This document shows, piece by piece, positions 22,533-33,614 of a DNA stretch of 64,000 nt. The position numbers and the translations under genes were made by a program. This DNA comes from Hortaea werneckii. Its lineage: Eukaryota > Ascomycota > Dothideomycetes > Mycosphaerellales > Teratosphaeriaceae. A model generated the notes under the pieces. It made no database searches. It worked only from the letters and a program-made list of their open reading frames with translations, and was not told where the DNA came from. The DNA is taken from contig JBAOKB010000168.1 in NCBI GenBank assembly GCA_037044905.1, positions 248,001 to 312,000 of the forward strand, read 5' to 3'. How positions within the stretch are numbered: position 1 is the stretch's first letter; every line of letters starts with the position of its first letter.

Positions 22533-24339
22533 ATGCAGCGCGCATTCCAGAGTGCTCCCCGAGCTTTGGCTCGCTCCAGAATAACGCCGGGCTCCCTGGT
22601 GCAGCAAAGATTCGCTCACAAGGACCTGAAGTTCGGCGTTGAGGGCAGAGCATCGCTCCTGCAAGGCGTGGACACATTGGCCAAGGCCGTCTCTACGACG
22701 CTAGGACCGAAGGGCAGGAATGTCTTGATCGAGTCTAGCTACGGCTCGCCAAAGATCACCAAGGGTATGGACAACATCCGATTGACCGAAGAGACCGTAC
22801 AACGATGCTAATGCTGCATAGATGGTGTGACCGTGGCCAAGGCCATCGCGCTCAAGGACAAGTTCGAGAACCTGGGCGCTCGCCTGCTGCAGGATGTTGC
22901 CAGCAAGACCAACGAGGTCGCTGGTGACGGCACCACCACCGCTACCGTCCTCGCCCGCGCCATCTTCTCCGAAACCGTCAAGAACGTTGCTGCCGGATGC
23001 AACCCGATGGATCTCCGAAGGAGGAACCCAGGCAGCTGTCGAAGCCGTCGTTGACTACCTGCAAAAGAACAAGAGGGACATTACTACATCTGAGGAGATC
23101 AGCCAGGTGGCTACCATCTCTGCGAACGGCGATGCTCACATTGGCAAGCTCCTCTCCAACGCCATGGAGAAGGTCGGCAAGGAGGGTGTGATCACCGTGA
23201 AGGAGGGCAAGACGATTGAGGATGAGCTCGAGGTCACCGAGGGCATGAAGTTCGACCGCGGCTTCATCTCCCCGTACTTCATCACCGACACCAAGACCCA
23301 GAAGGTCGAGTTCGAGAAGCCTCTGCTCTTGCTCTCCGAGAAGAAGATCTCTGCTGTCCAGGACATCGTTCCAGCACTTGAGGCTTCCCAGCAGCTGAGG
23401 AGGCCACTTGTCATTATCGCCGAGGACATTGACGGTGAGGCGCTGGCCGTCTGTATCCTCAACAAGCTCCGTGGCCAGCTCCAGGTTGCCGCTGTCAAGG
23501 CCCCCGGCTTCGGTGACAACAGGAAGAGCATCCTCGGCGACTTGGGTATCTTGACCAACGGCACTGTCTTCACTGACGAGCTTGACATCAAGCTTGAGAA
23601 GGCTACTCCTGACATGCTCGGCTCCACTGGCAGCATTACCATCACGAAGGAGGACACTGTGATCCTGAACGGTGAGGGCAACAAGGACGCTGTCTCCCAG
23701 CGCTGCGAGCAGATCCGCGGCGTCATGGCCGACCCGACTACCAGCGACTACGAGAAGGAGAAGCTGCAGGAGCGTCTTGCTAAGCTGTCTGGCGGCGTGG
23801 CCGTCATCAAGGTTGGCGGCGCCTCCGAGGTCGAGGTCGGCGAGAAGAAGGACCGTATGGTCGACGCTCTCAACGCGACCCGTGCCGCTGTTGAGGAGGG
23901 TATCCTGCCAGGTGGTGGTACCGCCCTGCTCAAGGCTGCTGCCAACTCCCTCAACAACGTCAAGCCAGCCAACTTCGACCAGCAGCTCGGTGTCTCCATC
24001 GTGAAGTCCGCCATCACCCGCCCTGCCAGGACAATCGTGGAGAACGCTGGCACCGAGGGCTCCGTCGTTGTCGGCAAGCTCATGGATGACTTCGGCGACG
24101 ACTTCAACAAGGGTTTCAACAGCGCAACTGGCGAGTATGTCGACATGATTGCCGCTGGTATCCTGGACCCCTTCAAGGTCGTCCGCACTGGTCTGATGGA
24201 CGCCTCTGGCGTTGCTTCCCTGCTCGGCACCACCGAGGTTGCCATTGTCGAGGCACCAGAGGAGAAGGCTGGTGGCCCGCCAATGGGCGGCATGGGCGGC
24301 ATGGGTGGTATGGGCGGTATGGGCGGCGGCATGTTCTAA
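22533..24339 (+). CDS. HSP60: Mitochondrial chaperonin Hsp60
   Basis: Exons 22533-22764 and 22822-24339, about 582 aa. The N-terminus (MQRAFQSAPRALARSRI) is a basic mitochondrial targeting peptide, cleaved near the conserved AHKDLKFGVEGR. GroEL-family motifs follow: VSTTLGPKGRNV, DGVTVAKAIAL split by the intron, EVAGDGTTTATVLAR for ATP binding, and the VEEGILPGGGTALL block. The protein ends in the typical Gly-Met repeat (GGMGGMGGMGGGMF). Hsp60 folds imported proteins in the matrix. At 23022 one extra A breaks the frame between NPMDLRR and GTQAAVEAVVDYL. Since HSP60 is essential and everything on both sides is conserved, this is almost certainly a consensus error. A long antisense open frame here is a codon-bias shadow. 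Confidence 0.95.
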
Positions 24340-24939
24340 GCTAGCAACCGCTAGACGTGATCTGCTCCCTACCCACGACGGTTTCATATAACCTCCCCTC
24401 ATCCGCAGTTGATACCCCATCACCCAATGCTTTCTGCCATCTTGTACAAATGAGACTCTTGTCTACTTCAGCGCATGTTGTTAGCAATAAAAAAAGTATT
24501 TCTCCGCTCTTACTCGTGTATGATATGCATGGCGAGGCGAAGATTGGAACGGCTTTATTTGTATCATAGTGTCTAGATAGCGTGTCGAAAGTTTTTCGAA
24601 GAAAATTCTCCAACGCCTCAAGTTCTCTATTCATGCATCGCCGGGTACGGGAATGATAACATATGTTGCAAGGCTGATTCCTGCAGTTGCTCGAATAGGC
24701 AAAGAGTCGAGCCTTATCGAATCAGGTGTTCGTTTGGAGAGCCGAAACGTTCGACAGCCGCGTACTCAAGTACTTCAACCATCAAAGCCCAGGTCGCCTA
24801 CAAACGGCATGATTTTCCTGCCATTCATTGATAACGCATAGCAGTTGCCAAGGCACCAAGAACACTCGCCTCGAACTGGGAAGGCACGCAATCCATCAAG
24901 GTCCATCATTCCTCCAAAGCAAGTCACAAAAGGCCCAAA
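24340..24939. other. Intergenic, HSP60 3' flank and ADH upstream
   Basis: 600 bp. A 97-codon frame on the minus strand (24341-24634) has no recognisable features and I do not call it a gene. Confidence 0.45.
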
Positions 24940-26113
24940 ATGTCTATCCGCACCGAAGCCTACGTTGCGCGGTCCGACAGTCTAAAACTGGAAGAAGTCG
25001 AGTACCTGGAACCCGAAGGCCACGAGCTCCTGGTCGACATCGTCGCCGCCTCGCTCTGCCACAGCGATGTCAAAGCCGCCCAGGGAAGCTTTCACATGAA
25101 ACCACCTATGATCCTCGGCCACGAAGCCGCCGGATACGTCAGGGCGGTCGGCAAGGCTGTCAGCTATGTCAAACCTGGGGATGCGGTCGTGCTGGCCTAT
25201 GCCCATTGCGGACAGTGTAGACGCTGCTTGAGCGGCCGGCAGCCGTACTGTGAGAACATGTTTGGGCTCAATTTCGGTGGCGGACGAGGTTCTCACGGCG
25301 ATGTTGTGGTACGAGATGCTGACGGGGAAGGGCTGAATGGCATGTTCTTTGGTCAGAGTTCCATGAGCCGGATAGCGCTTGTGCGGGAGAGCTCATGTGT
25401 CAAGGTTGAGTGCTCAAGGGAGGAATTGCAGAAGTTTGCTAGTTTGGGCTGTGGTGTTCAGACTGGTGCTGGAGCGATCCTGTGAGTTACAGTTGTGACT
25501 CCAGGGTGGCATATATGCTGACAGTGCTAGAAACGTAACAAAACCGCTTGCGGGATCTTCGATAGTGATATTTGGCGGTGGCGCAGTGGGTTTAGCTGCC
25601 CTTTCAGCGGCCAAATTGACAAACCCTGCCTGTCTTGTTCTTGTGGACAACTCTTCGGCTAAGCTTGAGATGATACCGAAAGAAATTCTGCAAGGGGTTA
25701 AAGTCATGAACACGACTGGCAAATCACCTGAGGTCATTGCGGCAAGAGCTCAAGGGCCTGACGCCGACAGGCCAGGGTATGGACTACGCAATTGATGGTG
25801 TGGGTAACGAGAGCGTTGTACTGGCGGCACATTTATGTCTGGACAAGCTTGGGACAATGCTTATCGTTGGTGGAAGCCCACAGCAAAGCTGACACCAAAG
25901 ATCGAGGGTCATCTTGTAGGCGGTCTGACTACGAGAGGGACACACCAGGGCGACTCTGTCTCCAGAGTGATGATTCCGCACCTGATCAACCTATGGCGAG
26001 CTGGGAAATTCCCGTTTGACAAATTTTTGACGGCTTTCAAGTTCGAAGAGTTGCAAAAAGCGCTGGATGAGACCCATGCTGGGAGAGTTATCAAGCCAAT
26101 ACTTGTATTGTAA
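24940..26113 (+). CDS. Zinc-dependent alcohol dehydrogenase (MDR family), two apparent frameshifts
   Basis: Exons 24940-25481 and 25525-26113, about 376 aa. The catalytic zinc site is visible: LCHSDVKAAQG with Cys, then GHEAAGYV with His-Glu. The structural zinc site has four Cys in CGQCRRCLSGRQPYC. The Rossmann glycine motif is IFGGGAVGLAAL. The closest type is the aryl-alcohol dehydrogenase group of NAD-dependent medium-chain enzymes; the substrate cannot be told from sequence. Near 25777 the frame slips by one extra base into MDYAIDGVGNESVV, and near 25880 one missing base (CCC) restores the frame for AKLTPKIEGHLVGG to the end at 26113. The two shifts cancel and leave no stop in the composite frame. 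A genuine recent null allele is possible for a non-essential enzyme, but sequence error is more likely given the pattern in the window. Confidence 0.8.
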
Positions 26114-26148
26114 GGATAAGAAGCTACAGGACGCTCTGACGCCGATAT

Positions 26149-27041
26149 TTAATTCTTCTGGGCTTGGTCCCGCTTCGCGTTCCACTCACAGCATTCTGCG
26201 AAAGTGACGCCTTTGCCACCAAAAATGTCGAGTGCACTGCCAATGGTGAGGTCAACCTTGCCATTGCTAAGTCGCTCTACAAGCTCCAAGTCCTGAAGGT
26301 TACGGCCACCTCCAGCGTAGGTCACTGGGATAGAGCAAATTTCGGAAAGGTACGATACCAACTTCTCGTCGATGCCAGCTTGTAAGCCTTCTGCATCTGC
26401 GGCGTGAATGAGGAATTCACTGCAGTACGGCTCAAGGAGTTTGATGTTTTCTACTCCAGTCAGTCATGGTTTTGCTTGGGTCGTCCTTGTAGCTACTAAC
26501 CGCTGTTGATCTCAAAGTCTGTAATAGTCTGCCACTTGTCCATGGCAACTCTCCAACCGTCACCTACACGGCGGCAACTGAGATCGATGACGAGCTTGCT
26601 GCTATCGTCTCCTAGGTTCTTAAGAACATTTTGTAGTCGCTCGAGAGAAAAAGTACCCGATGGAAAGAGGAAAGAAGTGATGATAACCTACTGCTGAGCG
26701 TTAGCATAAAGTCAGGATGAGACGCTGATGTGGCACCGTACCCTTTCTGCCCCAGCATCAATCCAGTCTTTGGCGTTGCCGTCTTTAATCCCGCCACCGA
26801 CTTGCATGCCTTTCGGCCACGCCGCCAGTGCCTCTCGGGCTGCAACATCGTTACCAGGACCCAACATGATGACATGACCGCCTCTCAATTGGTGCTTTTG
26901 GTAGAGGTCTGCATAGTACGCCGCCGGATGTTCGGACGTGTAGTTGGTCTTCAGGCCCGCATCATCAGTTGTCAGCGTGCCCCCGACGATCTGCTTTACG
27001 GAGCCTGCATGCAGGTCGATGCAAGGTCTGAAGCGAGTCAT
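26149..27041 (-). CDS. HIS6: Phosphoribosylformimino-AICAR ribotide isomerase (His6)
   Basis: Three exons: 27041-26742, 26687-26501 and 26453-26149, totalling 263 aa, which matches the family. The start MTRFRPCIDLHAGSVKQIVGG carries the catalytic Asp of the beta/alpha barrel. LRGGHVIMLGPGN and MQVGGGIKDGNAKDWI are conserved phosphate-binding loops, and a second phosphate loop near the end reads VTYAGGGRNLQDL. The enzyme is the fourth step of histidine synthesis in the cytosol: it opens the ribose of ProFAR to PRFAR. The last intron (47 nt) ends in GAG rather than CAG or TAG, but this is the junction that keeps frame (VENIKLLEPYC). It is divergent from FAF1, with 184 bp between start codons. 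I found no TGACTC element of the general amino-acid control type in that gap. Confidence 0.93.
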
Positions 27042-27225
27042 GTTTTTATGTTGGTCGTAGAGGATCTGAAGATGATGGACGACGGTTTGCATGACGGAAA
27101 GGTCTGTTCGAGGTGGTTTTCAGCCCAAAGCAGTTTAGCGTCGGCGACGCCAAAATTGCAGATGGACTTTCTCCATACGCCACTCCTCGTTTTGTCTACT
27201 AAACGCCCACAAATAAAATATCACA
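27042..27225. promoter_or_regulatory. Short divergent promoter, HIS6 and FAF1
   Basis: 184 bp separate the two start codons, so promoters and 5' UTRs of both genes share this stretch. No specific element is recognised. Confidence 0.5.
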
Positions 27226-28125
27226 ATGGCCATCTCAACAGGCAAACGGAAAAGACGAGACGATGTGGAGGACGCAAATAACAGCAACTCAGACGATGAC
27301 GATATACGTGCACGTTTCCAGAAAGCTTTTGAAGCCAAGTTCAAACCTTTAGAAGTAAACCAGAAGCCGCAGAAGGATGCGGCACTGGAGCAAAATGTCG
27401 TGCAGGAAGACGATCAGGACGACTCAGACGATCTGAATGATTCAGACTGGAGCGGGATTTCAGAAGAAGAGGATGGAGTTGAAGTGATTAGCCACGCTGA
27501 GGCCAAACCTAGTGACGATATGGCGCGGCAGCGAGGTGCAAAATCATTCATGGTGAGTTGAATCAAGGGCACCATTTCGCAAAGCAAATGCTAAATTTTC
27601 AAGTCTTCCAAACCTCCATCATCCAATGAAAAACCTAGCAAGACGGCAAAACAACCAAAGGATAATCCTGAAGAAGATGCCTCAGAAAGCGCGAATCTGA
27701 AGCATGATCTAGCACTGCAACGCCTTCTGAAAGAATCGCATCTCCTCGACCCGTCATCTTTCGACGGCACCAACACAGCGCCCGAGGGCAAAAGTCGCCT
27801 CAAGGCACTGGACATGCGTCTGCAGGACCTCGGGGCCAAGAAAGGCACGCTGGAGCAGGAGAAGATGCCATTATCTCATCGCAAAGGCATCAAAGCCAAG
27901 GCAGCAAATCGCGAGGTTGCTCGACGCAAAGATGCTGCTGAGAATGGTATCATCCTCGAGAAGGCTAAGGCCACCAAAGGCGCCGAAAGGCGGAGGGAGA
28001 GAGGAGTGGGTGCGCCTTCGGTGGGGAAGTTCAAGGGAGGGACTTTGCAGCTCAGCTCGCGTGATGTTAAGTCAATGGAGCGGCCACGACAGGCACAGGG
28101 TGGTAAGAAGGGGAAGAGGCGATGA
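27226..28125 (+). CDS. FAF1: Faf1-like 40S ribosomal subunit assembly factor (DUF4602)
   Basis: Exons 27226-27552 and 27604-28125, 282 aa. The N-terminal half is acidic and disordered (DDDDIRARFQKAFEAKF, then EDDQDDSDDLNDSDWSG). The C-terminal half is basic and carries the family core: RLKALDMRLQDLGAKKG, QEKMPLSHRKGIKAKAA, ENGIILEKAKATKG and VGAPSVGKFKGGTLQLS. It matches the DUF4602 family that includes budding yeast Faf1, a nucleolar protein needed for early 18S rRNA processing. It ends in a short lysine/arginine tail (GGKKGKRR) that could be a nucleolar signal. The frame is intact. Confidence 0.88.
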
Positions 28126-28906
28126 TGAGGCTGTGAGAGATTCTTGGCTTGGAGGTTTCAGGTCGTTTTCCATGTTGTAATGGGCCTCGGGGAGCTTCCG
28201 CTCTCCTGATGCTGAGGGAAGTCTGAGCGACTCGCTCCGAGGAGTGGGAAGAAGATGGACACCGGGCGGATCCACTTGGGAGCGGGTGCTGTACTGCAGT
28301 GAGGTCAAACGCAATTGTCAACTCTAGTCGCCTGGCCGCGGGTACCAGCGGGTCCTTTGAGTTGTCGTGAGACAGGGATATAGGAGCCGTGGCCCGTGGA
28401 CCATCAGACTTTTCAGGGTCTACAGGTCTGTGTTGCCAGAGAAGGGTCTTCACTGTACCTTCTGTTGCAGGGAATTTCCTTTTACTGTGGTCTGTCTAGA
28501 AGCTATGGACTCCAACTCCAGTCGTCACCCTCAATTCGTCATTGGCTCGGCGGTTTCTGAATGGACGGCAGGCGCTTCTGGCGGAGCAGCGAAAACCATA
28601 CCAGGGAATTCCATGCTCCCAGGACAGCGCTGCGAGGATACTTCTGAGCGTTGAGCCTGGCATACGCAAGCTTGTGAGTTTCTCTGCCAGCCGAGTCACA
28701 CCAACTAGAGCCGCCAAAGCATTTGAATGAAAGACATTGTGAACGGCATTTCACACCCTCGCAGGGACATAGCACGTCATTCTCATTACTTGGATATAGG
28801 GTCTTTGAGGTGGGGAGGTACTGTAAGGCCGCCTCTGGTCCTGATGCGCTCACGAGTCAGTTCTGAGTGGAGGGTCCCGCGCCGACTGTGCCTTGACCAC
28901 TCAACT

Positions 28907-28913
28907 TGAAACA
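28907..28913 (+). promoter_or_regulatory. Ste12-type pheromone response element, TGAAACA
   Basis: Exact match to the PRE consensus, about 2.3 kb upstream of the STE12 start. A single 7-mer is weak evidence on its own. Confidence 0.35.
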
Positions 28914-29780
28914 AAAGCTCCCGCCGCGAGAGCTACGAAGTGTACGAGCGTGGCTGGATCATCCGGCCCGATCAGTATTTCAGCGACTGGGCAAGATACC
29001 GTGTCGGTGGGTTGAGGGGAGGGAAAGGTTGCGCCACTATATGTTTGATCGTCACGCATCGCGGGTCATCAGACGGCCGCCTTGTTCAAAGATAGTAACT
29101 ATGCAGTGACTATGCATCTTGAAATACTTGATGAAGATGATGACACGGAAGGAAATCATGATGATGCTCAAGGAAGCCACTGTGTGAAGTATGGAGGCTG
29201 TAATCACCGTAGGCGCTTGCGCGCAGTGACAATAGATTGACTGGGAGGTGGGTTGGAATCACCCTGATGAATTCAAGCAGGTGTTGTTACTGGGCCGAAG
29301 TAGGCCAGAGATTTCGTTCATTATTCATCGTGCGAACTCATCTTACCAGTAGCAAGACTAGGAGGTAATAAGCAGGCCGTAGGGAGAAACAAACGCATCA
29401 CAAGAGATACGCGAGCGATATGGCACCATACGTCTTCCCTCCGGTACCTTGTTGGAATCCAACCAGGCCCGTGCCGATCACAAAATAGAAGCAGGGAACA
29501 GCGGTCAGCAATAGAGCAAAGGTTATTCAACGCTACAGTTCTCGTGAAGCACGCCGTGGGGACGTTGGTATGGTCGCAAGGCTTCTCTGCTGTCAGTGCG
29601 AGCCGTTTAGGCTGGTTGATGACATGAGAAAGGGATCGACATACCCACCCAGAAGACGACAGTTGGTGCTGCTGCGCTTCTCAGTTGTGCGCCATGTTTG
29701 CGCAAAGAGAGATATATCACGGCTAGCACAGTAGGAGGTAGTCTAGCGCGCTTTCGGAGGAGATCCAGAACAGTACAGCT

Positions 29781-29787
29781 TGTTTCA
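29781..29787 (-). promoter_or_regulatory. Ste12-type pheromone response element, TGTTTCA on plus strand
   Basis: Exact reverse-complement match to TGAAACA, about 1.5 kb upstream of STE12. Confidence 0.35.
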
Positions 29788-30857
29788 GATTGATAGAGTG
29801 ACGATCGAACAGGGAAGCTGCTGCAGGAACCAGCCATCTCACATCACCGCCATCATCATCATCATCACTGATGGAATCCACACTGTGCACGCTCTTGCGC
29901 TGCATGCCGGAGCTCAGCGCTGGCTCTGGGCATCGAAGCGAAAGCAATAGGCGCGCCCCCTTTCTGCAGTGCGCGGAAATTGCGTCGCTGGGGTCTCGGA
30001 TGCGAGCGTTGCGCGGTTGTCAAGACAGCCACCGAGCTGTATGTGCGGTCGACCACCGCCGGCATCTGGTCAGGGCTCATCAGTAGTCACCATGCTCATC
30101 ATCCGAGCAACGTTCGCGTGAAGCCGGATCATCAACTTTAAGCGGGAATGCGCCCGCGTGGGGTCAATGTTGCTTTGCCGATCAACAACCTTTTTGTAGC
30201 CGTCGCAAACAGTGGTGAATGCTTGTCCCTACATACGCGCGAGGAAATGTGGACTGAATGCTTCGCAGCTTCGGCCATGCTGGTCGATGCGACTGCTGTA
30301 CAGTGCGAGGCCCCATGATTCGTGTGCGCATGCGCCGATCGGGGAATTTTCACGCTCTCCGCGGCCGGCCTACAGCATGAATCTCGCGATATGCAGGTCC
30401 CGGAGCGCGCAGCCACGGCAGCCCATGCTCGATCGGCGGCGGGACCCGGCTGTGGGAGTGACAGTACGGCAGTAGGAGGTAGCACTCCGGATAGACAGCG
30501 CGCTGCAGGTCGGCCTTTCGAGGGCCGCTGGGGGGTGGGGGGGCCCTCTGAAGCGGCTGCGACAGTGGAGCCGTATTAATTGATGAGCGGCAAGGCTGCG
30601 ATCGTGGACGAACAGATCAACTGAGGAGGTGCTCTGGCTGGGGAGGGGCGTGCGACGAGGGGCAAGGCGGGCGGCTAAGCTGGACATTTCGAAGTCATTG
30701 CCTGCACCGGCCAGGTCCTTGCGGTCCTTGCATCGCGCGCTTGGGCCAGGAGTAATTTAATCTGGCTAGCGCTGGGCGTGAAGCACGGTGGAAGGCGCGG
30801 AAGGGCGAGGGGCGGGCAGGGCCGCGGGCCTCTGAAACTGCTGCGAGAGCTCGCTCT

Positions 30858-30864
30858 TGTTTCA
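30858..30864 (-). promoter_or_regulatory. Ste12-type pheromone response element near STE12
   Basis: Exact reverse-complement match to TGAAACA, about 390 bp upstream of the STE12 ATG. It is the best placed of the three for autoregulation. Confidence 0.42.
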
Positions 30865-31252
30865 TCTCGTTCCCTTCAAGTTTCGGCTGCCACCCACCCC
30901 TCTGCGCTTGACCCTCAGATCCCATACACACAGCACTACTACTCTTTTTGCAATTGTTCAAGCGAGCCGGTCTCGTGCCCCCCATCCCATTCTTCGCTCT
31001 GATATCCCCCCCCAACAGACGGCCTGCACTTGGATGCCCGTCGCAGCGTTGCTTCTGCTTAGACTCAAATCCACGCTCGCTCCGGCCGCGCGTACGACCT
31101 GGAAGTCGTAGCAGGCCTCATTCCTCGCCGCAAATCACCCAAACTACGTTTGAGATTGAGTCTCGCTTCTCGTCCAAACGCTTGCGCAGTACCTGCTCGG
31201 CCCGCGACATAGGCTGCGCTTTTCCGCCCCTCTCACCACCACCACCACCACC

Positions 31253-33614
31253 ATGTATCCGAGCCATCAAACCTCAATGCCGCCGCCGCCGCCTCAGCGA
31301 TCGGTTGCGCCAGAGACCTTTCTGCTGGACCAAGATGCGCAGCAGAGCCTGCCAGCAGACTCAGTGGTTGCCTTGCAGCAAGTTGATAACCGTATGTCTC
31401 GACCCACCCAGCCCGCCGCGGCCAGCAGTGTGCATCATCACCATGGCAGTAGCTGACATCCATCGCGCGTCGCAGTTAAATACTTCCTCATATCTGCTCC
31501 AGTAGACTGGAGTCAGGACCAATACATCCGACGGTTTCTTTTACCTACCGGCGAATATGTATCATGCGTTCTATGGTGCGTTCGCAGGTGCAGCAACCCG
31601 CTGCTTTGCTTGTCCGTGCTGACCGCTTAACAGGAACAATCTCTTCCATGTGTCTGGTACCGATATCGTGCGATGCCTATCATTTCGTTTCCAAGCCTTC
31701 GGCCGCCCAGTCAAGAACTCGAAGAAATTCGAGGAGGGCATCTTCTCTGACCTCCGCAACCTGAAGTCTGGCACAGACGCAACCTTGGAAGAGCCGAAGA
31801 GCCCATTTTTAGATTTCCTTTACAAGAACAACTGCATCCGAACACAGAAAAAGCAGAAGGTCTTCTACTGGTACAGCGTACCTCATGATCGCCTTTTCCT
31901 TGATGCGCTTGAGCGTGATCTGAAGCGCGAAAAGATGGGACAGGAGGCAACAACAGTGGCTGTCAACGAGCCGGCACTTTCTTTCGAATTTGACTCTTCG
32001 CAATCGCTTTTCGAGCAGCTCACGAAAGCACAACAGAACAACCAGTCGACTTTCACTGCTCCTCAACCGCCATCAATGCCGCCTTCGCACTCGACCTCGC
32101 CGGTGTTGCGCGCAGCCGACTCCATGCCGCCGCCACCACTCAAACCACAACACCAGATGAGCTCAATGCCGCAAACGACAATTCCACAGACGACAGTACC
32201 ACAATACAGTATGCCACCAGCTACGCATGACGAGTCTTCTCTGACGCATATGCCAACTTACTCCCAGATGGCCATGCCCCCCATGCCGTCGCAAATCCAG
32301 AAGACACGTGAGATGTCTGTGAACCCGGTCTATGACCGTAATGGCGTGCCGCTGTCGCAGGTGGCGAATCGCCATAGCTCTATGCCCGCCTACATGGAAT
32401 ATTCTCCGGCACCTTCATTCGCATCTTCACATTTCGAGGACTACAGTCAACGAGGTTTATCGTATGAGCCTCTTACACCGCCTCAGCACAATATGGGTAT
32501 GGGTCCAGAACCATCATACATCGCCAACGAAGACACTGGCCTCTACACCGCTCTGTCAGATGTTGGCCTCCAGCAGCCATTCAACCCGCTCATGTCTATG
32601 CCTCCAAGCATTCCCGGAGCACACTTCCCTTCCATGGCTCGTAGTTACGCCCCGCAACCGGTATATTCTGTTCTAGAGGGGTCGCCAACTTATAAGCAGA
32701 GACGGCGCCGTTCTTCTATTACACAGACTAGCCCCTTCAGTGGCGCTGTATCCTCGGGAGTCTCTTCACATGGTCTAATGACCGCGCCTCACATGCCTCA
32801 TGCTCCACACAGACCGAGCGATCTGCGACGATCAGTGTCGAGCTCGGTCGCACCACCAGCAATTCCAGAGGGCCATGAGGTCACTTCCTACAACGACTCG
32901 CCAGCCAGCGTACACACCTCGCAGCAGCCGAATCCGATGGTGAACGAGCACAAAGAACTTGCGAATATCTCGAGGCATGGGACTCCATTGCAAGCTCTCG
33001 AAGGTGCGAGCCAGGACACAACACCATCGCATCCTCATCAGCATCAGATGACCATGGGAACCATGGGCACCGAAGACTTCTCTACCTTCAACCCTAGTCC
33101 TACCCAACATTACGCAAATGCGCCTCTTCAGCATCATGCTGTGCAGCGGACTGCCAACGGTGTATTTAGGAGAGCCCGAAGCGCCACTGCGAGCGAGATG
33201 GCACCTTACCCTCACAAGAGCCATTCGTGCCCTATCCCCATGTGCGGACGCCTTTTCAAGCGGTTAGAACATCTCAAGCGCCATGTCCGGACTCACACCC
33301 AAGAGCGACCGTACCTTTGCAACCTCTGCAACAAGGCCTTCTCCCGCTCGGACAACCTCGCCCAGCACAAGCGGACGCACGAAACTAGTGCGGACGGCAG
33401 TGCGCCTTCGGAGGAGGAAATGGAGGAGGAGCGCGAGGCCATCGAGGGGTTCGGAGAGGAGGCGGACAATGGCGATGCTTCTTACCAACCTATCCCCATG
33501 ACGACCGGTGTAGACATGCAGGCGGGCATGCCAGCTCATCTCAGCATGGGCGCCCTTTCTCACACCGACATGGGTCCGCCTCCCCAGATGTTGCACACGG
33601 GCCATTACCAATAG
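31253..33614 (+). CDS. STE12: Ste12-like transcription factor with C2H2 fingers (SteA)
   Basis: Exons 31253-31391, 31476-31575 and 31634-33614, 739 aa. The Ste12 DNA-binding domain spans about residues 46-170 (LKYFLISAPVDWSQDQYIRR, LFHVSGTDIVRCLSFRFQAF, RPVKNSKKFEEGIFSDLRNL, then KKQKVFYWYSVPHDRLFLDA). A long Pro/Met/Ser/Gln-rich middle follows. Two C2H2 fingers lie at about 610-665 (CPIPMCGRLFKRLEHLKRH, then CNLCNKAFSRSDNLAQHKR), and the tail is acidic. In filamentous ascomycetes this factor acts below the pheromone and invasive-growth MAP kinase pathways and controls mating structures and, in pathogens, host penetration. Splice junctions fall within the DNA-binding domain, and all exons join in frame without error. 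Confidence 0.95.

Larger units (their letters stand above)
28126..31252. promoter_or_regulatory. 3.1-kb gene-free region upstream of STE12
   Basis: This is the longest gene-free stretch in the window. No open frame looks like a protein and no tRNA or rRNA is seen. It holds three matches to the Ste12 element TGAAACA/TGTTTCA (28907-28913, 29781-29787, 30858-30864). There is a G-rich tract at about 30528-30546 (six G, T, seven G), a C7 tract at about 31008-31014 and a (CAC)n run directly before the STE12 ATG. I read it as a long STE12 promoter and leader, plus the 3' flank of FAF1. Confidence 0.55.

Noticed and set aside
23010..23035. Programmed frameshift in HSP60
   Set aside because: No slippery heptamer or following structure is evident, and Hsp60 synthesis is not known to use frameshifting. 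Sequence error is simpler.
22978..24423. 481-codon open frame antisense to HSP60
   Set aside because: It mirrors the strongly biased codons of HSP60. Its translation is low-complexity (His/Ala repeats opposite the Gly-Met tail) and it has no homology features.
24341..24634. 97-codon minus-strand frame downstream of HSP60
   Set aside because: No domain, no splice context, ordinary 3' UTR location; composition looks random.
30528..30548. G-quadruplex upstream of STE12
   Set aside because: Only two long G runs separated by one T; folding would need splitting of runs, so the case is weak.
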